From Orientallactaga sibirica (taxonomy: Eukaryota > Chordata > Mammalia > Rodentia > Dipodidae), in assembly GCA_036365145.1 (NCBI GenBank), contig JAEOAD010000982.1, positions 5,482,001 through 5,546,000 of the forward strand: 64,000 bases of DNA, given 5' to 3'. Every line of letters starts with the position of its first letter. The first letter of the stretch is position 1. Below, piece by piece: positions 1 through 12,516 of the stretch. The notes under the pieces are model-generated. The model searched no databases, was not told the origin of the DNA, and worked only from the letters and a program-made list of their open reading frames with translations. The position numbers were made by a program, and so were the translations under genes.

Positions 1-600
1 AAAGGCATGTACTATCATGTATGACTCAGTACTGACACATTTTGAATCCAAACCCTTCTCTCCTATCTTATCTCTTACATTCTTGATGAAGAGCAGCCTG
101 AATATTCTTTTCAGTTTCTTCAGTGGTCTTATAGATAAACTAGTGTCTGAAAGTGCCTTTATTTTATGCCTCAATATTAAGTTGGAATTTGCTTTTCTTC
201 CCTTCTAAGTACCCTAGATAGGAAGTGTCATGCCTTTGTAGGCAATTCAAGGTTTCTCTGTGATACCTTAAGAATTTCTCCTTATTGTCAATGATTTGGA
301 GCCGATTATTATGGAATGGATTTATATTTGTTCATATTTTCACTTCATAGAATATACTTTTTATTTATTTATTTTTTCTGAGGTAAGGTCTCACTCTAGC
401 CCAGGTTGACCTGGAATTCACTATGTATTCTCAGGGTGACCTTGAACTCTCAGCAATCCTCCTACCTCTGCCTACTGAGTGCTGGAATTAAAGGTGTGCA
501 CCACCATGCCTGGCTAGAATATACTTTTTATTTGAAGACTCCATTTCTAAATAATTTTGGAAATTATTTCATTCTAAATAAAATGCAGTAGCCATTGTCT
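1..600 (-). mobile_element. Probable old L1/HAL1-type fragment (antisense), split by a B1
   Basis: The AT-rich text around 100-340 resembles the antisense of a mammalian L1-type internal region, with its run of phrases like 'tttctccttattgtcaatga'. Similarity is judged from memory and divergence is high. The B1 at 367-515 sits inside it. No coding capacity remains. Confidence 0.3.
367..515 (-). mobile_element. B1 SINE, antisense
   Basis: Reverse complement of the 7SL-derived B1 pattern (shared phrases 'cctggaattcactatgta' and 'gtgcaccaccatgcctggc'). It is flanked by a perfect 18-bp target-site duplication at 349-366 and 516-533. Confidence 0.92.
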
Positions 601-1344
601 ATTCAAATTCTGTTTATATACAACTCTACCCATTCCCTAGCCACTTATCTTTTATGAAAATAATATGATAGCTCCTTAAACTGACCTCTCTCAAATCTCC
701 TTTTTTTGTAATTGTTATATGAATCTCATTTCTTTGTTATTCCATCTATTCTAATGTTGTACAAAGTAGCCAAAGAACATTCTAAGGAATGTCTTGTTGA
801 TCTGTCTTAATTGACTGACAGCCTCAGCAGGCATTATAAAATCATGGTTTCTATAAACACAATCTGTCATACGAGTTGGTGGAAAACAGTATGTGAAGGG
901 CTGCATAGAGGTGGCATAGACAAAAAGATGGAACTCGGGAAAATGAGAAATGTCTGGGGCATTATAAAATGGCACGGAATGGGTTATAACCCTCAATAGA
1001 AGGAAAGAAATAAAGCTATTTTACAGAGTGTTTGACACGAAGAAAGATTAAACGTGCTCTCTTGACGAAGAGCAAAGGTCAATGAATAATCAAACGAATG
1101 AACAAATGCCAAGTACAAAAAAAAAAAATCTCAACATGCACTTTCTAGATGGTCCCTTCCTCATAATCAACAGCAGGAATAATGGAAGCAGATGCAATCA
1201 TTCACTGAAGACTGCTTAATGAATGTTGCATAAGTAAGTAAACTTCAAGTTCTCAAGTTTCAAAGCATGTCTTAATCTAGATAAAAGTAAGTAGAGAAGT
1301 AAATGCTAGCAGCACTCCTGAATTATAAGAATAAAATGAGTTTT
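534..1344. other. No recognised feature
   Basis: AT-rich sequence without a repeat I can name. The overlapping 81- and 62-codon open frames at 751-999 on opposite strands show no protein-like pattern and are treated as chance. Confidence 0.5.
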
Positions 1345-1488
1345 CCAGGCATGGAGACTTCCAGCTAGAATCGCGGCACTTGGTAGGTGGTAGCAGGAGG
1401 ATCAAGCATTCAATGTCATTCTTGGTTATATACAGAGTTTGAGGTCAGCATGGACTACATGAGAACCTGTCTTTAAAAAGGAATAAAA
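1345..1488 (+). mobile_element. Diverged B1-like SINE
   Basis: A degraded 7SL-type layout: 'ccaggcatgg' head, then 'gaggtcagcatggactaca', then 'gagaacctgtcttt' and an A-rich tail. Divergence suggests an old insertion. Confidence 0.55.
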
Positions 1489-2667
1489 AGTATTAAATAG
1501 AAAGCATGAAAAACCAGTTCATTTACTAAGAAATTAGCAACAATTATGTAGACATTTCCACTAAATATTAAATTTCCAGAAGCAAAGAATAAATATTCAA
1601 ATTTTAGGTGAAATTTAATATTATGAACCTTAAAGTTCATATAAGGTTTCATTTAAACACATAGGCAAAATAAGTTCATTATCGTGTTTGCATGCATTCA
1701 TAAAATATCCAGAAGCTCTTTGTAACACATTTCTGGAAGATGGTCTCCAGCCATTGGAAATTACCTAAATTTAAAAAAAATCAAAGCACAAAGCAATTTA
1801 TCAGTCCTTGTCTAACGTTGTCATATGATCATAAGGAAATCACATGCTAGATTACTTTAAATACCTACCAAATAAGATAAGGGAAACAAAAAGAGAAATA
1901 TAGCTATCCATGACAGCATCTCATCAGCCTCAAGCTCTGCCTTATGTGCCACACATCTGTTTTCTCTTGGAAGTATAAAATTGGCATGGCCAAACAGACC
2001 CTTGATCCTAGGATCATACAAGCACTGTTCTTGTGCCAAGGTGAGTATCATAATGAGTGAAATTATTCCCCATATACTCATACAAGGCACCCTTATAGAT
2101 CTCACTATTGTTTCTTTAAAAGGCAAAAGAATTATATGATCTGAAAAGAAATCAGAGTATTGTAGTTCTTTCTTCAGTATCCAACACATATATGCTTAAG
2201 TTGGAGTACTATATGTTCAAAAGCATATCCAAAAATTGTCAAAAATATTAATTGTACAAACAAGAAGATAGATTACATGTGGGATGGAATGTGATATATA
2301 TCAATGAATGAATTTTTGCTGTTTTTTTCATATTGAGAGAGGTCACCTCATTTTGAAAAAAAAATAGAATGGGGTAGCAAGAAAGCATCAATGTTGGAGA
2401 AATTCTTTACGCACAGAAGTACAGAAAAGAAGAAAGTGAGCATGGACTGCAGTGTGCAGAAGTCCAGGTTAGTCATACAGCTAGAAGAGAAGAAGTGGGT
2501 GGAAGAGTTTGTTCTTTTAGAAGGTAAGAATAAGACAACACGTACAAACACCCAGCATCATTTTGTGGCAGGAAGCTGAGGGTTTGGTTGTGTTTGTGTG
2601 GCTCCCTTTTGAACCATGTAAGATGGTCTGATTCAAGTTCATAGGAATTGGATGGTATGTGTTGTGA
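1489..2667. other. No recognised feature
   Basis: AT-rich, non-repetitive by eye. A 110-codon frame on the minus strand (1857-2189) is hydrophobic at its C-terminal end but matches no family I know and has no exon context. I read it as noise. Confidence 0.45.
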
Positions 2668-2812
2668 TGAGACATGACTCAGAAGTTAAAGGAGCTGGCT
2701 TGCAAAGGCTGACCCAGGTTCCCAGATCTGAGGTAAACCAGGTACACAAAGAAACACATATTTCTGTAGTTAGTTTGTAGTGGCAAAAGGCCCTGGCACG
2801 CCCATGCACAGA

Positions 2813-2861
<49 letters not shown>

Positions 2862-2895
2862 CTTTCTCTCTCTCTCTCCCTTAAATACAAATATT
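2668..2895 (+). mobile_element. B2-like SINE with expanded TATC tail
   Basis: Degraded tRNA-like head followed by the family body ('gtagtggcaaaaggccctgg') and a pyrimidine tail. The usual CT tract has expanded here into TATC repeats. Confidence 0.8.
2812..2878 (+). repeat. (TATC)n then (CT)n microsatellite
   Basis: About twelve uninterrupted TATC units followed by a CT run, within the tail of the SINE at 2668-2895. Confidence 0.97.
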
Positions 2896-2915
2896 TTCAA
2901 AAAAAATTAAAAACT

Positions 2916-3076
2916 AGCTGGGCATGGTGGTGCACGCCTTTAATCCCAGCACTCAGGAGGCAGAGATAGGAGGATCACCGTGAGTTCGAGGCCACCCTGA
3001 GACCACAGAGTGAATTCCGGGTCATCCTGAGCTACAGTGAGACCCTACCTCAAAAAAACAAAATAAAATAAAAAGT
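2916..3076 (+). mobile_element. B1 SINE
   Basis: Starts at 'gctgggcatggtggtgcac' and continues through 'tttaatcccagcactcagg' to an A-rich tail with AAAT units. The B1 body is well preserved. Confidence 0.93.
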
Positions 3077-3300
3077 AGAATAAAGCAAAGACTTTGGAAA
3101 AATAAGAGAAAGATAATCATGGAGAATGCCATACAGAGTGGGAATAGAAAATCTGTAATGAAATTTCAGAATGCCCCACTTCTTAGATATGAGCTTGCAT
3201 TAAATGAAAGAGTGCAAGACTTTGATGCAATCAGGCCTTTGTATCTGTGTATCCTGCATCCCTAAATTCAATCAATAGTAAATAGAATCATTTTTAATTA

Positions 3301-3515
3301 TTTAATTTATTTATTTGAGAAGGAGAAAGAGGCGGGGGGGGGGGAGAGAAAGAGACAGGAGAGAGTGGATGTACCACGGCCTCAAGCCACTGCAAACGAA
3401 CTCCAGCAACGTGTTCCCCCTTGTGCATATGGCTAATGCGGGTCCTGGAGAGTCAAACCAAGATCCTTTGGCTTTGCAGGCAAATGCCTTAACCGCTAAG
3501 CCATCTCTCCAGCCC
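3301..3515 (-). mobile_element. B2-like SINE, antisense
   Basis: Reads TTTATTTATT, then a GA-rich tract, then 'ccgctaagccatctctcc'. It is flanked by an 18-bp target-site duplication with two mismatches (3283-3300 and 3516-3533). Confidence 0.93.
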
Positions 3516-3533
3516 TAGAATATTTTTTAATCA

Positions 3534-3934
3534 TTCCCATTAAGCATATTCAAGTGATATCATGCCAATCTTCTATACCCAATACAGTATAACAACTATT
3601 TAGATGGTTATTACATTGTGTTATTATTATAAGTCATATAGAAATGAATTAAAATATACAGAAGCACTTTTGTAAGGTAGGTGCAAATAATTTTATATAA
3701 GGAACATGAGCATTTATGGAACATGTGAAGGGGAGATCCTGGAGCAAAGTCTGCATGGACACCAAGGAATGACTGGATTGCCAAGCAGGTTGGATGGAAG
3801 AACAGATATTGTTATTGATAAGGTATTTGAATCAATTGAACATTGAATACAAAACAGATGAAACAAGACAGAAATGACAGAGAGAAAACCATTTCCCTAG
3901 ACTAACACATTTTTAGCTTACGACAATTACAGTC
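3534..3934. other. No recognised feature
   Basis: AT-rich spacer. No ORF or repeat recognised. Confidence 0.5.
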
Positions 3935-4300
3935 CCCTAAGGCTGATGTAACAAACTGCCAAAAGCAGATGCCTTAAAACAATCCCTAGGGACATTGATT
4001 CTCTCAGCTTTGGTAACCAGACTCTAAAGTCAAGTGTTAGCATGGCTGCATCCTTTTATTATCTAGCTTGAAGGAGTTTCTCGTAGTCCTTGGCACTGTG
4101 GTCTGCTGCTGCATAATACCAATCTCTGTCTTCACCATTATATGGATACTGTCACTCTGTATATCTGTGTCTTAACTTACAAGGACGCCAGTCATACCTA
4201 ATTAAGAGTGTATCCTACTCCACTATGAACTGATTATAATTTAACTGCTTGCAAAGACCCTACTTCCAATTAACAGCACATCCTGGAGTTTTAGAAAGGA
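3935..4300 (-). mobile_element. Old MaLR/MLT-like LTR, antisense
   Basis: The start ('ggctgatgtaacaaactgcc') and the later phrases ('ctgtatatctgtgtctta', 'gacgccagtcatacctaat') match the antisense of an old mammalian LTR-type repeat as I remember it. The exact family is not certain. Confidence 0.45.
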
Positions 4301-5258
4301 CATGATTCTTTATTGCTCCCTCTTCATTTACTACCCAGATCTAATACATACAAAGTCCAAGTAATTGAGTTTATTATAGGATATTCCCAGAGCCCATCCA
4401 ATCTCTCCATACTGAATATGACTGGAGCAAACCACAAGCCACCATCCTTGTTCTGGTTGGGTGACTACAATTTTCTTGGACTCTATCCCAATGCTATTCA
4501 CATTTTACTAGGACTATCTGAAAATGCAAAGTGAATGATATCCATACTCAGCTGTACTAGCCCATTTCTATTGCTCTAGCAAAGCAATGAAGACGAATTA
4601 GTTTATGAAGTAAATAAAGTATATGAAGTAATAGCTCGTCAGTGTTGGAAATTCAAGAGTATGGCTGCATAACAAGGCAGGTGGAATTGTAGAGGTATTC
4701 AAAAGGAAGTGCTCAGAGAGTGAAATCTGAATCCAGTGACTACCTAGGGGCCAGTTCTCTTCCTTTTTTGATAACCACTCTTGTAACAACTCTAGACCCC
4801 TAAGCATAAATCATTCACAGTGGACCTGCACTGGTTATAGAAAAAAGGGTTAGAATAACATAAAGCAGAGAAGGGTGGTGGGTAAGAAGACAATTTGACA
4901 AGATAACCATTTTTGCCTGTGGGTTGATTGAGGATACTAGTTCAGAAAATTAGGTTAAGCAGGAATTGGAGGTACCTAGTGTTATAAATCAAGGTTTTAA
5001 CACATGTTTTGGAAAGTGGAACAGGTTTTTGTTGGTTTAGCATGTAGCTGTTAATTGATTCACTTTCTTTATCTCTCTTCCTCTGAATTTCCCAGACCTC
5101 GTCATTGAATTGAGGACATCTCAGTATTTCTCTTCTATATGATCATTCTTTTGGTACATGTCACAGGGTATTCAGTTGTAATAGCTTGCTTATTATCTCC
5201 AATATTGAAAGTCAAATCTTAATCCCATATATCTCATGAATACAAAAATTGGCTGAAA
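4301..5258. other. No recognised feature
   Basis: No repeat recognised by eye. Short frames at 4313-4534 and 4598-4807 look like chance. Confidence 0.45.
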
Positions 5259-5423
5259 GCCGGGCGTGGTGGCACATGCCTTTAATCCCAGCACTCAGGA
5301 GGCAGAGGTAGGAGGATCGCCAAGAGTTTGAGGCCACCCTGAAACTACGTAGTGAATTCCAGGTCACCCTGAGCTAGAGTGAGACCCTACCTTGGGAAAC
5401 CAAAAAAATAATAATAATAATAA
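5259..5423 (+). mobile_element. B1 SINE
   Basis: Near-consensus head ('gccgggcgtggtggcaca') through 'gagaccctacctt', with a CAAAAAAATAATAATAA tail. Short flanking repeats of 'ggctgaa' suggest a target-site duplication. Confidence 0.93.
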
Positions 5424-5787
5424 AGGCTGAATTTGGGTTGAACTTAATAATCATTATTCCACACTGAATATGTGCTGAATGGTTTACTGGCTTCTATTCA
5501 GTCTGCATAAAATTACTCTTCCCTGGGCACTTATCATGTAAGTACAAAACTGTACCTTGGAGACCTTCTAGCTCTGTCATTTGCTTAACCACAAAAAATT
5601 GTTTTATTGAACATTCCTTCCTTCTTTTGTATGTGCACGTAAAGTCATAATGTCTATACACATAGCAACAGTAAAAACTGACTTTTAGGTCCTCAACATT
5701 CTGCCAAGTGGAAGGGACTCCATGCAGCCTTCTCTGCTGTTCTACATCAGCTGATGAAGGTTTAATTGTAACAGGAGTTTTCCCCAT
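5424..5787. other. No recognised feature
   Basis: No repeat or gene recognised. A 97-codon antisense frame at 5494-5787 is not protein-like. Confidence 0.45.
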
Positions 5788-6204
5788 TGAGATGGTTTCT
5801 ATTGATTGTCAACTTGAAAGGACCTAGAAATCATTCAGGAAACCAGCCCTTTGACATTTCTGTGAAGGAATATCTAGATTTAGTTAGCATCTTGCAATGC
5901 CTGAGAAGGATTATCTTGGTTAGCTTAACTGAGATTGGAAGATCCACCTTAACTGTGGGCAGCACCATCCCATGGGCTGGGGTCATGTACTGTATAAAAA
6001 GAAGAGAGTAGGCTGGTCATCAGCAGCATCTTTCTCTGCTTCCCCACTGTTGGCCAATTAAGATGAGCTGCCTATGCTCCTTCTGCAAAGCCTTCCCTGA
6101 CATGATGGACTGTAACCTGGAGCTGTGATCACAATAAACCCTTCCCTCCTTAAATTCCTTTTGTCAGGGTATTTGATTTCAGCAACAACAGGGAAACAAA
6201 TACA
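5788..6204 (+). mobile_element. Solo LTR, ERVL-MaLR-like
   Basis: A 417-bp TG...CA unit containing 'tcccatgggctggggtc', a polyadenylation signal AATAAA at 6133-6138, and the typical end 'tttgtcagggtatttgattt'. This layout matches rodent MaLR-type LTRs from memory. No retroviral coding region adjoins it. Confidence 0.7.
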
Positions 6205-6282
6205 TTCCTTTAGTGCCCTATACTGAGTGTCACAATGCCAACATTAAAAACAAGTCTCACCCAACATCAACAAAATAGTCTT

Positions 6283-6506
6283 GGGCTGGAGATATGGCTT
6301 AGCAGTTAAGATGCCTGCCTGCGAATGTAAGAACGCCTGTTCTACTCTCTAGGTCCCACGTTTAGCCAGACACAAAAGTGACGCAAGCAGGCAATGTCAC
6401 ACATACGCACAAGGGGGAGCATGTGTCTGGGGTTTGTTTGCAGCAGCTAAGAGGTCTCTCTCTCTCTCTCTCTCTCTCTCTGTTCTCTCTCAAATTTAAA
6501 AAAAAA
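6283..6506 (+). mobile_element. B2-like SINE
   Basis: Starts 'gggctggagatatggctta' and ends in a (CT)n tract and A-rich tail. The body is the longer subtype with 'gtgacgcaagcaggcaatg'. Confidence 0.93.
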
Positions 6507-7380
6507 GTCTCAGCCATTTTGAATCTTACTGGGCTCTGGAATAAATTATGAGTTTTCCCAGCATTTAAGAAAATGTCTGCTTCATTTTATAGGGAACTTG
6601 GATGCATGATTATTGGAAAAACAGATTTAAGATAGATAGGAGCACCCTGTATAAACTTCTTTCATACACACTCAAATGGGAAAATCAGTAGTGCTAAGAG
6701 CAGACATGTCTGATATGATTGCAGAAAGATCTGCAATGATTATAGCATTCACACAGCTCATCAGCATCCCCCACAATGCTTTGTAGGAAGCAGACCCTCC
6801 AGGCTGTACTGCCATTGCTCACACATCGACTGCATCACAAAATCATTACACAATGAGCTCTGGAAGAATGCTGCCCTGCCCCCTTGAGTCTGCACATGTG
6901 AGCCTGTGGCATTATTTTCAAAGGTATCGGGGAGGAATAAGGCAATATGGAGCAGCCCTTATGTAACCAGCCTCTGAAAAGATGTGCAGAATAAGAAATG
7001 AAGACATGGGAAATCAATTCCAGACAGACATTTCTTCTCCTTTAGATCCAAATGTATTTAAGTTTTTGAGATGAATGGGTACAGAATCATAAAGGGATTA
7101 TAATAGAGATATCTGAATGAGTCAAGAAAAACAATAGATTCTCAAAATAAATTGTAATTGACATTTTTCTCTAAATGATTTGTCAAACAATTCACAGATG
7201 CATGACTGTATTGCACTGAATATAAGCATCCTAAGCCCTGTGAGATGTGGTGTGGAGGTAAATTAAGTTGCTTTCCACAAAGTATTACAAACTTTTAACT
7301 CAAAGGGGAAAGTAGCAAAATGATTAAAATATCAATGAAGGAAAAACTGAGGAGCTGCTGGTAACAGAAATACCAAAATA
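6507..7380. other. No recognised feature
   Basis: AT-rich sequence, no repeat identified by eye and no plausible exon. Confidence 0.45.
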
Positions 7381-7590
7381 GGGAAGGAGAGACGGCTTAG
7401 TGATTAAGGTACTGCCTGCAAAGCCAAAGGACCCAGGTTTGATTCCCCAGGACACACATAAGCCAGATGCACAAGATGGCACATGTGTCTGGAGTTCATT
7501 TGCCATAGTCAAAGGCCCTGATGCACCCATTCTCTTTCTCTCTATCTCTCTCTCTTCCTTATCTCTCACTCAAATAACTAAACATATAAA
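7381..7590 (+). mobile_element. B2-like SINE
   Basis: Head 'gggaaggagagacggctta', B-box-like 'ggtttgattcc', CT tract and A-rich tail. The flanks share an 'aaatac(c)aaaa' target-site duplication. Confidence 0.93.
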
Positions 7591-7813
7591 AAATACAAAA
7601 AGCTTTAATTTATGAATAATTATAATTTTCCTTCATTTAGATTGTCCTCTGCTTTCTCTAGGCAAAAATGGCCAAACTGTGTGGGGGTGATGATGCCCAC
7701 CTGAACTTTTTGTAGTTTGGAGGCTAAATGAAGTCTTTTGTAAACTAAATGCACCCACAAGAAGGATTGCCTGAGCTATATAGCATTAACCTGTCTCAAA
7801 AAGTAAAAATAAG

Positions 7814-8019
7814 GGCTGGAGAGATGTCTTAGAAGTTAAGGCACTTGCCTACAAAACCCAGGTATGACTCCCCAGGACCCACGTAAGCCATATGCACAAG
7901 TTGGCACGTAAGTCTGGACTTTGTTTGCATTAGCTAAAGGTCCTGGTGTACCGATTCTCTCTATATATCTGCCTTTTTCTCAGACTCTCTCTCTCTAATA
8001 TAAATAAATTTAATTTTTT
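7814..8019 (+). mobile_element. B2-like SINE
   Basis: Complete element flanked by a perfect 14-bp duplication 'aaagtaaaaataag' at 7800-7813 and 8020-8033. Confidence 0.94.
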
Positions 8020-8094
8020 AAAGTAAAAATAAGAGTTGCAGAAAACTGTTGTACTGAGTACAATTTTACTTATGCATCTTTGAAAATTTTATTC

Positions 8095-8300
8095 ATTTTT
8101 TGCATGTGTAAGCATATGTGTGTATGGTATATATGAATATTTGTGTGCATGCTCATATGTGCATGGGCACATGTGTGCTTGTGTGCATATAGGTTTGGTT
8201 GATGTCAGGTGTCCTCCTTGGTCACTATCTTATTTTATGCTTCAGGGACTCTCACTGAATCTAGAGCTCACTGATTCAGTTAAGATAGCTAGCCAGTATG
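8095..8300 (-). mobile_element. B4-like SINE fragment, antisense
   Basis: GT-rich alternating purine-pyrimidine stretch, then 'ggtgtcctccttggtcact' and 'ctctcactgaatctagagct', which are typical of a reversed B4 3' half. Confidence 0.55.
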
Positions 8301-9129
8301 GGTTTCCAAAATTCACATTCCATCGCACTCTTTCTGCATGAATTAGGACAAAAGAATCCAGTATGTAGTGACAAGAGACCTCAGCCACAATCCCATGGAG
8401 AAGCCATCACTCCCTTAAAGACCAGGTGCCAAAGGTTGATGTCAAAGACGCCTCTAGAAACATGATCCACATCTGGGCCTTCTCCCTGAGGCTTACCATG
8501 TGACTTTCAGGTAGGCTATAAGGATTTTCTGTGCTCATCCAAATACCATAAGTTCAAGAAATTTTGGCCTCACCTTATTTGTTTTTCCTTCTGTGGCTAC
8601 TTGGTAACCTTTAACAAAAATAACAGGAAAAATAATGGAAGACCAATACCTAATAGCCCCTACTTTCATGAACAAAATCCTTGGAGGCTCACTTTGTGTT
8701 CCTTTGCAAATATTTGCTATGCTGCCCTAGTTTAAGATGTTTCAGAATGCTGAGCTATGCTAACAAAATTAATTTGCTCAGTATATATGTCTCTGTCAGC
8801 AAGGCAAAGGCAAGTCCCAAGCCAGCTAAGGATTGCATTAAAAATTCCTTTTGAGTAGGTTTTACAGCAATGGGTCATGACCATGGTCAATTGCTCTTCT
8901 GTCTTCCATTGCTACCACTGTTATCTAATCCACTGCCACTGTGATATTCTGTGTGCCCATGTCAATAATACTAACCTTATATACTCATGTTGCAACTTGT
9001 TTAGATAATGGAGTGTTTTGCAGCCAGTATCCTTGGCCAATTCAAGTTACTAGATTGGAAACTGGAGAATACAGACATGCATGGATGTTCTCATTTTATT
9101 AAGAGCACCCTCCATTACATCATGTCACA
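8301..9129. other. No recognised feature
   Basis: No repeat or gene recognised. Confidence 0.45.
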
Positions 9130-9560
9130 AAGTTGAAGGTGTCCCTACCTCTGCTACCTCTCACGTCCTTTAATCCCATCCCCCAAAGCTTATCTCTACC
9201 CTTGCGTTTGCACTTTCAATCTTGGTGCACAGGTCTAGGTGCCGTATCCTGTAATAGGCAAAACAAGTTTATAGAGTTTACTTATGCCTTAAGCCCCATC
9301 TTTCATCCTTCATGCAGGCTTCTCTGACATGCCTAATCCTAGGACTTTTTACAGGTCTTCCTAAGGATGTCAATCACCATTTTTTCTATATGTTTGTTAT
9401 TTTCATTCAAATCTTAGTCAATTCCGTTTCATAGCTGAAAATGAATCTTCTTTGTGAATTTAAGCTTATTTCCCCCCTCTAGCCTCCTTTATGCATTGAA
9501 TTACAAAACATTGCATCCTCCTTATTGACTTGCCCTTCAAAAGCAGGTATGTTTCTAAGA
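9130..9560 (+). mobile_element. Possible L2 LINE fragment
   Basis: C+T-rich composition and phrases such as 'caggcttctctgacatgcc' recall the 3' end of mammalian L2. The match is weak and from memory. Confidence 0.35.
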
Positions 9561-11498
9561 AATACGACTTTTAATCTTCAGCGGCAAGATTTGAGGTCTT
9601 TTCTACACAGAAATGGATCTTCCTCTCCCAGCACTGCAATTTTGAAATCCCACAGAGAAACATAGTTTATAATCCATTAAGCATTATTAGCCCAAATGTT
9701 TATGGTCCTAAAAAAGATAATGCCCTACTGCTTGCATATGTTGTTTATCAGATTGTTTTCTTTTCCTTTTGGACTTAAGGAGATATGGAATAACAAAAAA
9801 ACAAAACAAAAAAAAGGATTGGTTACTCACTTGGTAAGGAGAAAAAAAAATAGGTCAGAAGTGAGGATGAAAGTACCTAAAACCTAAGTTAAGTCATGGA
9901 TGTTATCCCCTCCCTTCCCCCTATGGCTGGTTCTTCAGGTGACAACAGTGATCTCAGAGAGCTATCTAAAAAGGTTGCTCCTTTGGGTGTGGTCAATATT
10001 TCTCGTGGTCCAGCCACTGCTCAGAAGTAATGCAGCACAGACTGACACAAGTGGCTGTCAACTGGTTCTTCTGCAAGCCTGCCTGGGTGGACATCTTTGC
10101 AAAAATCTTATATTCTTACACCTTGCATTTGAAAGTGAGGTGCCTACTAGTCTGTTGGATGACAAACTTAAATTTGCTCTCTTTCCCATTCAGTATACTG
10201 ATTATCTATTAACTCTCCACTTGATCATGATAATTGGAAAATGAAATGTCTGCATTCCCTAGGCATGAGAAATAAGCATGACAACCCAAACTAAACCTTA
10301 TACTGTAATTCTAAAATATGCCATGAACTTGGTTATAAAGCACACAAATACCCTGATGTACCCTGAAAGGTAAGAGCGAGCTTGAATCAGACAAAGGTGT
10401 GTGCAAAGAACTATTAAAATGCACAATTTTGGTGGTTTGCACAAACAATTGCCAATAACCCAAACTGCTACAGATTTTTCTGGGCTGACCGGTTGCAAAT
10501 AGCATATCTTAATATTTTCTAATGATTGCCTTTCCATTCATGAAAGGCATCAATTAATAACTGGAATGAGAGATAATGGCTTCTCAAAGTTCCATGATTC
10601 TCCTCATTTCTGGACAATTAGGTAAAAAAAAACAGTAATAATGTCATGAAGTATTCTTTGCTGTTTGCACAGCAGAAGCTAATGCATATAAAACGATGCA
10701 TAGTTACCTCTGATTAAAGCAAGGAAATATTACTGAGAAGCAAAACAAGACTGAGAAGCACATCTGAAAACTTTCTGATAGCATTGGATAAGGTCTTTAC
10801 TTTGATGGTGTGAAGAAGCACAGGTGACCCAGAGAGGGTGTACTAGAGCACATGCAGTCACTTTAGGAGTCCCCTCCCTGCTTCCTGAGCTGAGGCAACT
10901 TTGTAGTATAAGATTAATCCCTCATCTATGTGCCTTCCTGCCTTACCCCAACTCTCATTGCTACCCACCCTTTTACCAGAGAAACCCCAGGCCATTTGAG
11001 GATATTTCCTTGGGTCCTATCTACTGGTTCCTAGAATTTAGACTGAGTTACATGAAGTATGACCTTTCCTCCTCCTCTGAAAAGTTATAAAAGCAGGAAG
11101 CTTCCTTCTTGTACTTTGGAAGCTGAAGCTTCTTCCTGGCTTTGGTAGCCCTGACATGTTCTTCCACTATGTACGAATCCCTTCTAACAAACCACCCCCC
11201 TTGAGAAATACTTCTCAAAGTTTCTCTCTACCAAATGGCTATTTTTAAGTCCCTTTTCCTTTCTTTTAGTACTTCTTCAGTGTGGGTCTTCCAGGAAGCT
11301 GGGTTAGTGGCATTTGGTCATGATCCTTGGAAAGCTGGGCACCTGCATTGGAGGCATAGCTCCATCTTTCACCACCTGACCACAGTGTAGTTATTCAGTC
11401 TCCCTCTTTCTCCTTGATCAAATGGAAGCAGTTTGAAAATAAATAAATAAATAGAAGCAAAAGAGCTTTAAATGCTAACACCAAAAATGGAATATCCT
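9561..11498. other. Repeat-poor stretch without recognised gene
   Basis: Nearly 2 kb with no SINE. Open frames here (for example 114 codons at 9900-10244 and 88 codons at 10824-11090) are hydrophobic or low-complexity and match nothing I recognise. Absence of repeats alone does not show function. Confidence 0.45.
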
Positions 11499-11652
11499 GG
11501 GCTGGAGAGATGGCTTAGCGGTTAAATGCTTGCCTATGAAGCCTAAGGACCCCGGTTCGAGGCTCGATTCTCCAAGACCCACGTAAGCCAGAAGTACAAG
11601 GGGGTGCATGCATCTGGAGTTCGTTTGCAGTGGCTGGAGGCCCTGGCGCACC

Positions 11653-11701
<49 letters not shown>

Positions 11702-11751
11702 CCTGCCTATTTCTGTATCTCTCTCTCAAATAAATAAAAAAAATAAAAAAA
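11499..11751 (+). mobile_element. B2-like SINE with long CT tract
   Basis: Starts 'gggctggagagatggctta'. It has a B-box-like 'ggttcgagg' and about 42 nt of CT repeat before an A-rich tail. A 10-bp duplication (ggaatatcct / ggaacatcct) flanks it. Confidence 0.94.
11656..11698 (+). repeat. (CT)n microsatellite
   Basis: Uninterrupted CT dinucleotides inside the SINE at 11499-11751. The antisense strand reads as an RE-repeat open frame, which is an artefact. Confidence 0.95.
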
Positions 11752-11799
11752 GGAACATCCTAATTATTTATCCCCTTTGATCAACTTGACCACTTTCTC

Positions 11800-12204
11800 C
11801 TGACTCAAATATAAGTTGAAATCTCATGAAACTCCCAGTGGCTTATCATCTGATTTCTCTGTGATGTCATCACTCCCCATGAATTCCCACCCTGTGACAA
11901 ACCCATATGCTACCTTACATTGGCTCCAGGCATACCTAGATTTGTTTTTCCTCTCCCAGGTCTTTATTCCCTATGCTATGTTCCTCCTCTAAAGTGAAAA
12001 CTGTATTTCACTATTGCTCTGAGAGCATCCAACAGGAGCTCCTTCCTGCATCCTCACCCTGAAACCAAACAAATCATTTCTTTAGTCCTTCTTCCTAAAA
12101 GCATTGCTGTTGTCATCTTGATGTCTTGTCACTGACTAAAATATTACCGTTATGAATTCTCTTCATCCTGTGCTCTACTGCAATTGACACAATCCACATG
12201 ATTT
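11800..12204 (+). mobile_element. L2 LINE fragment (left part)
   Basis: Phrases such as 'ctctcccaggtctttattc' and 'ctatgctatgttcctcct' match the L2 3' core in order. It continues beyond the SINE at 12222-12499. Confidence 0.55.
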
Positions 12205-12221
12205 CCTTGTACATATTTCTT

Positions 12222-12499
12222 TATTTTATTTTATTTTATTTTTTGAAGAGAGAGACAGAGAGACAGAGAGAAAGGGAGAGGAAGACAGATAGAGATGGGC
12301 GTGCCAGCAGCCTCTCAGCTGCTGCGAACGAAATCCAGATGTGTGCGCCCCCTTGTGGTCAAGTGCAGCATTGCACCCTTGCATCACTTTGCATCTGGCT
12401 AAACGTGGGACCTGGAGATTGGAACCGCTGGAGATTGGAACCGGCGTTCTTAGGCTTAGGAGGCAGGTGCCTTGACCACTAAGCCATCTCTTCAGCCCC
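12222..12499 (-). mobile_element. B2-like SINE, antisense, subtype with internal duplication
   Basis: Flanked by a perfect 17-bp duplication (12205-12221 and 12500-12516). Near the head, 'ctggagattggaaccg' occurs twice in tandem, a feature shared with the copy at 20259-20539. It belongs to the longer subtype with 'gcagcattgcacccttgc'. Confidence 0.95.
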
Positions 12500-12516
12500 C
12501 CTTGTACATATTTCTT

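Noticed and set aside
1857..2189. 110-codon antisense open frame
   Set aside because: No recognised motif and AT-driven hydrophobic composition.
9900..10244. 114-codon hydrophobic open frame
   Set aside because: No signal of a known membrane protein, no conserved motif, no splice context; expected by chance in 64 kb.
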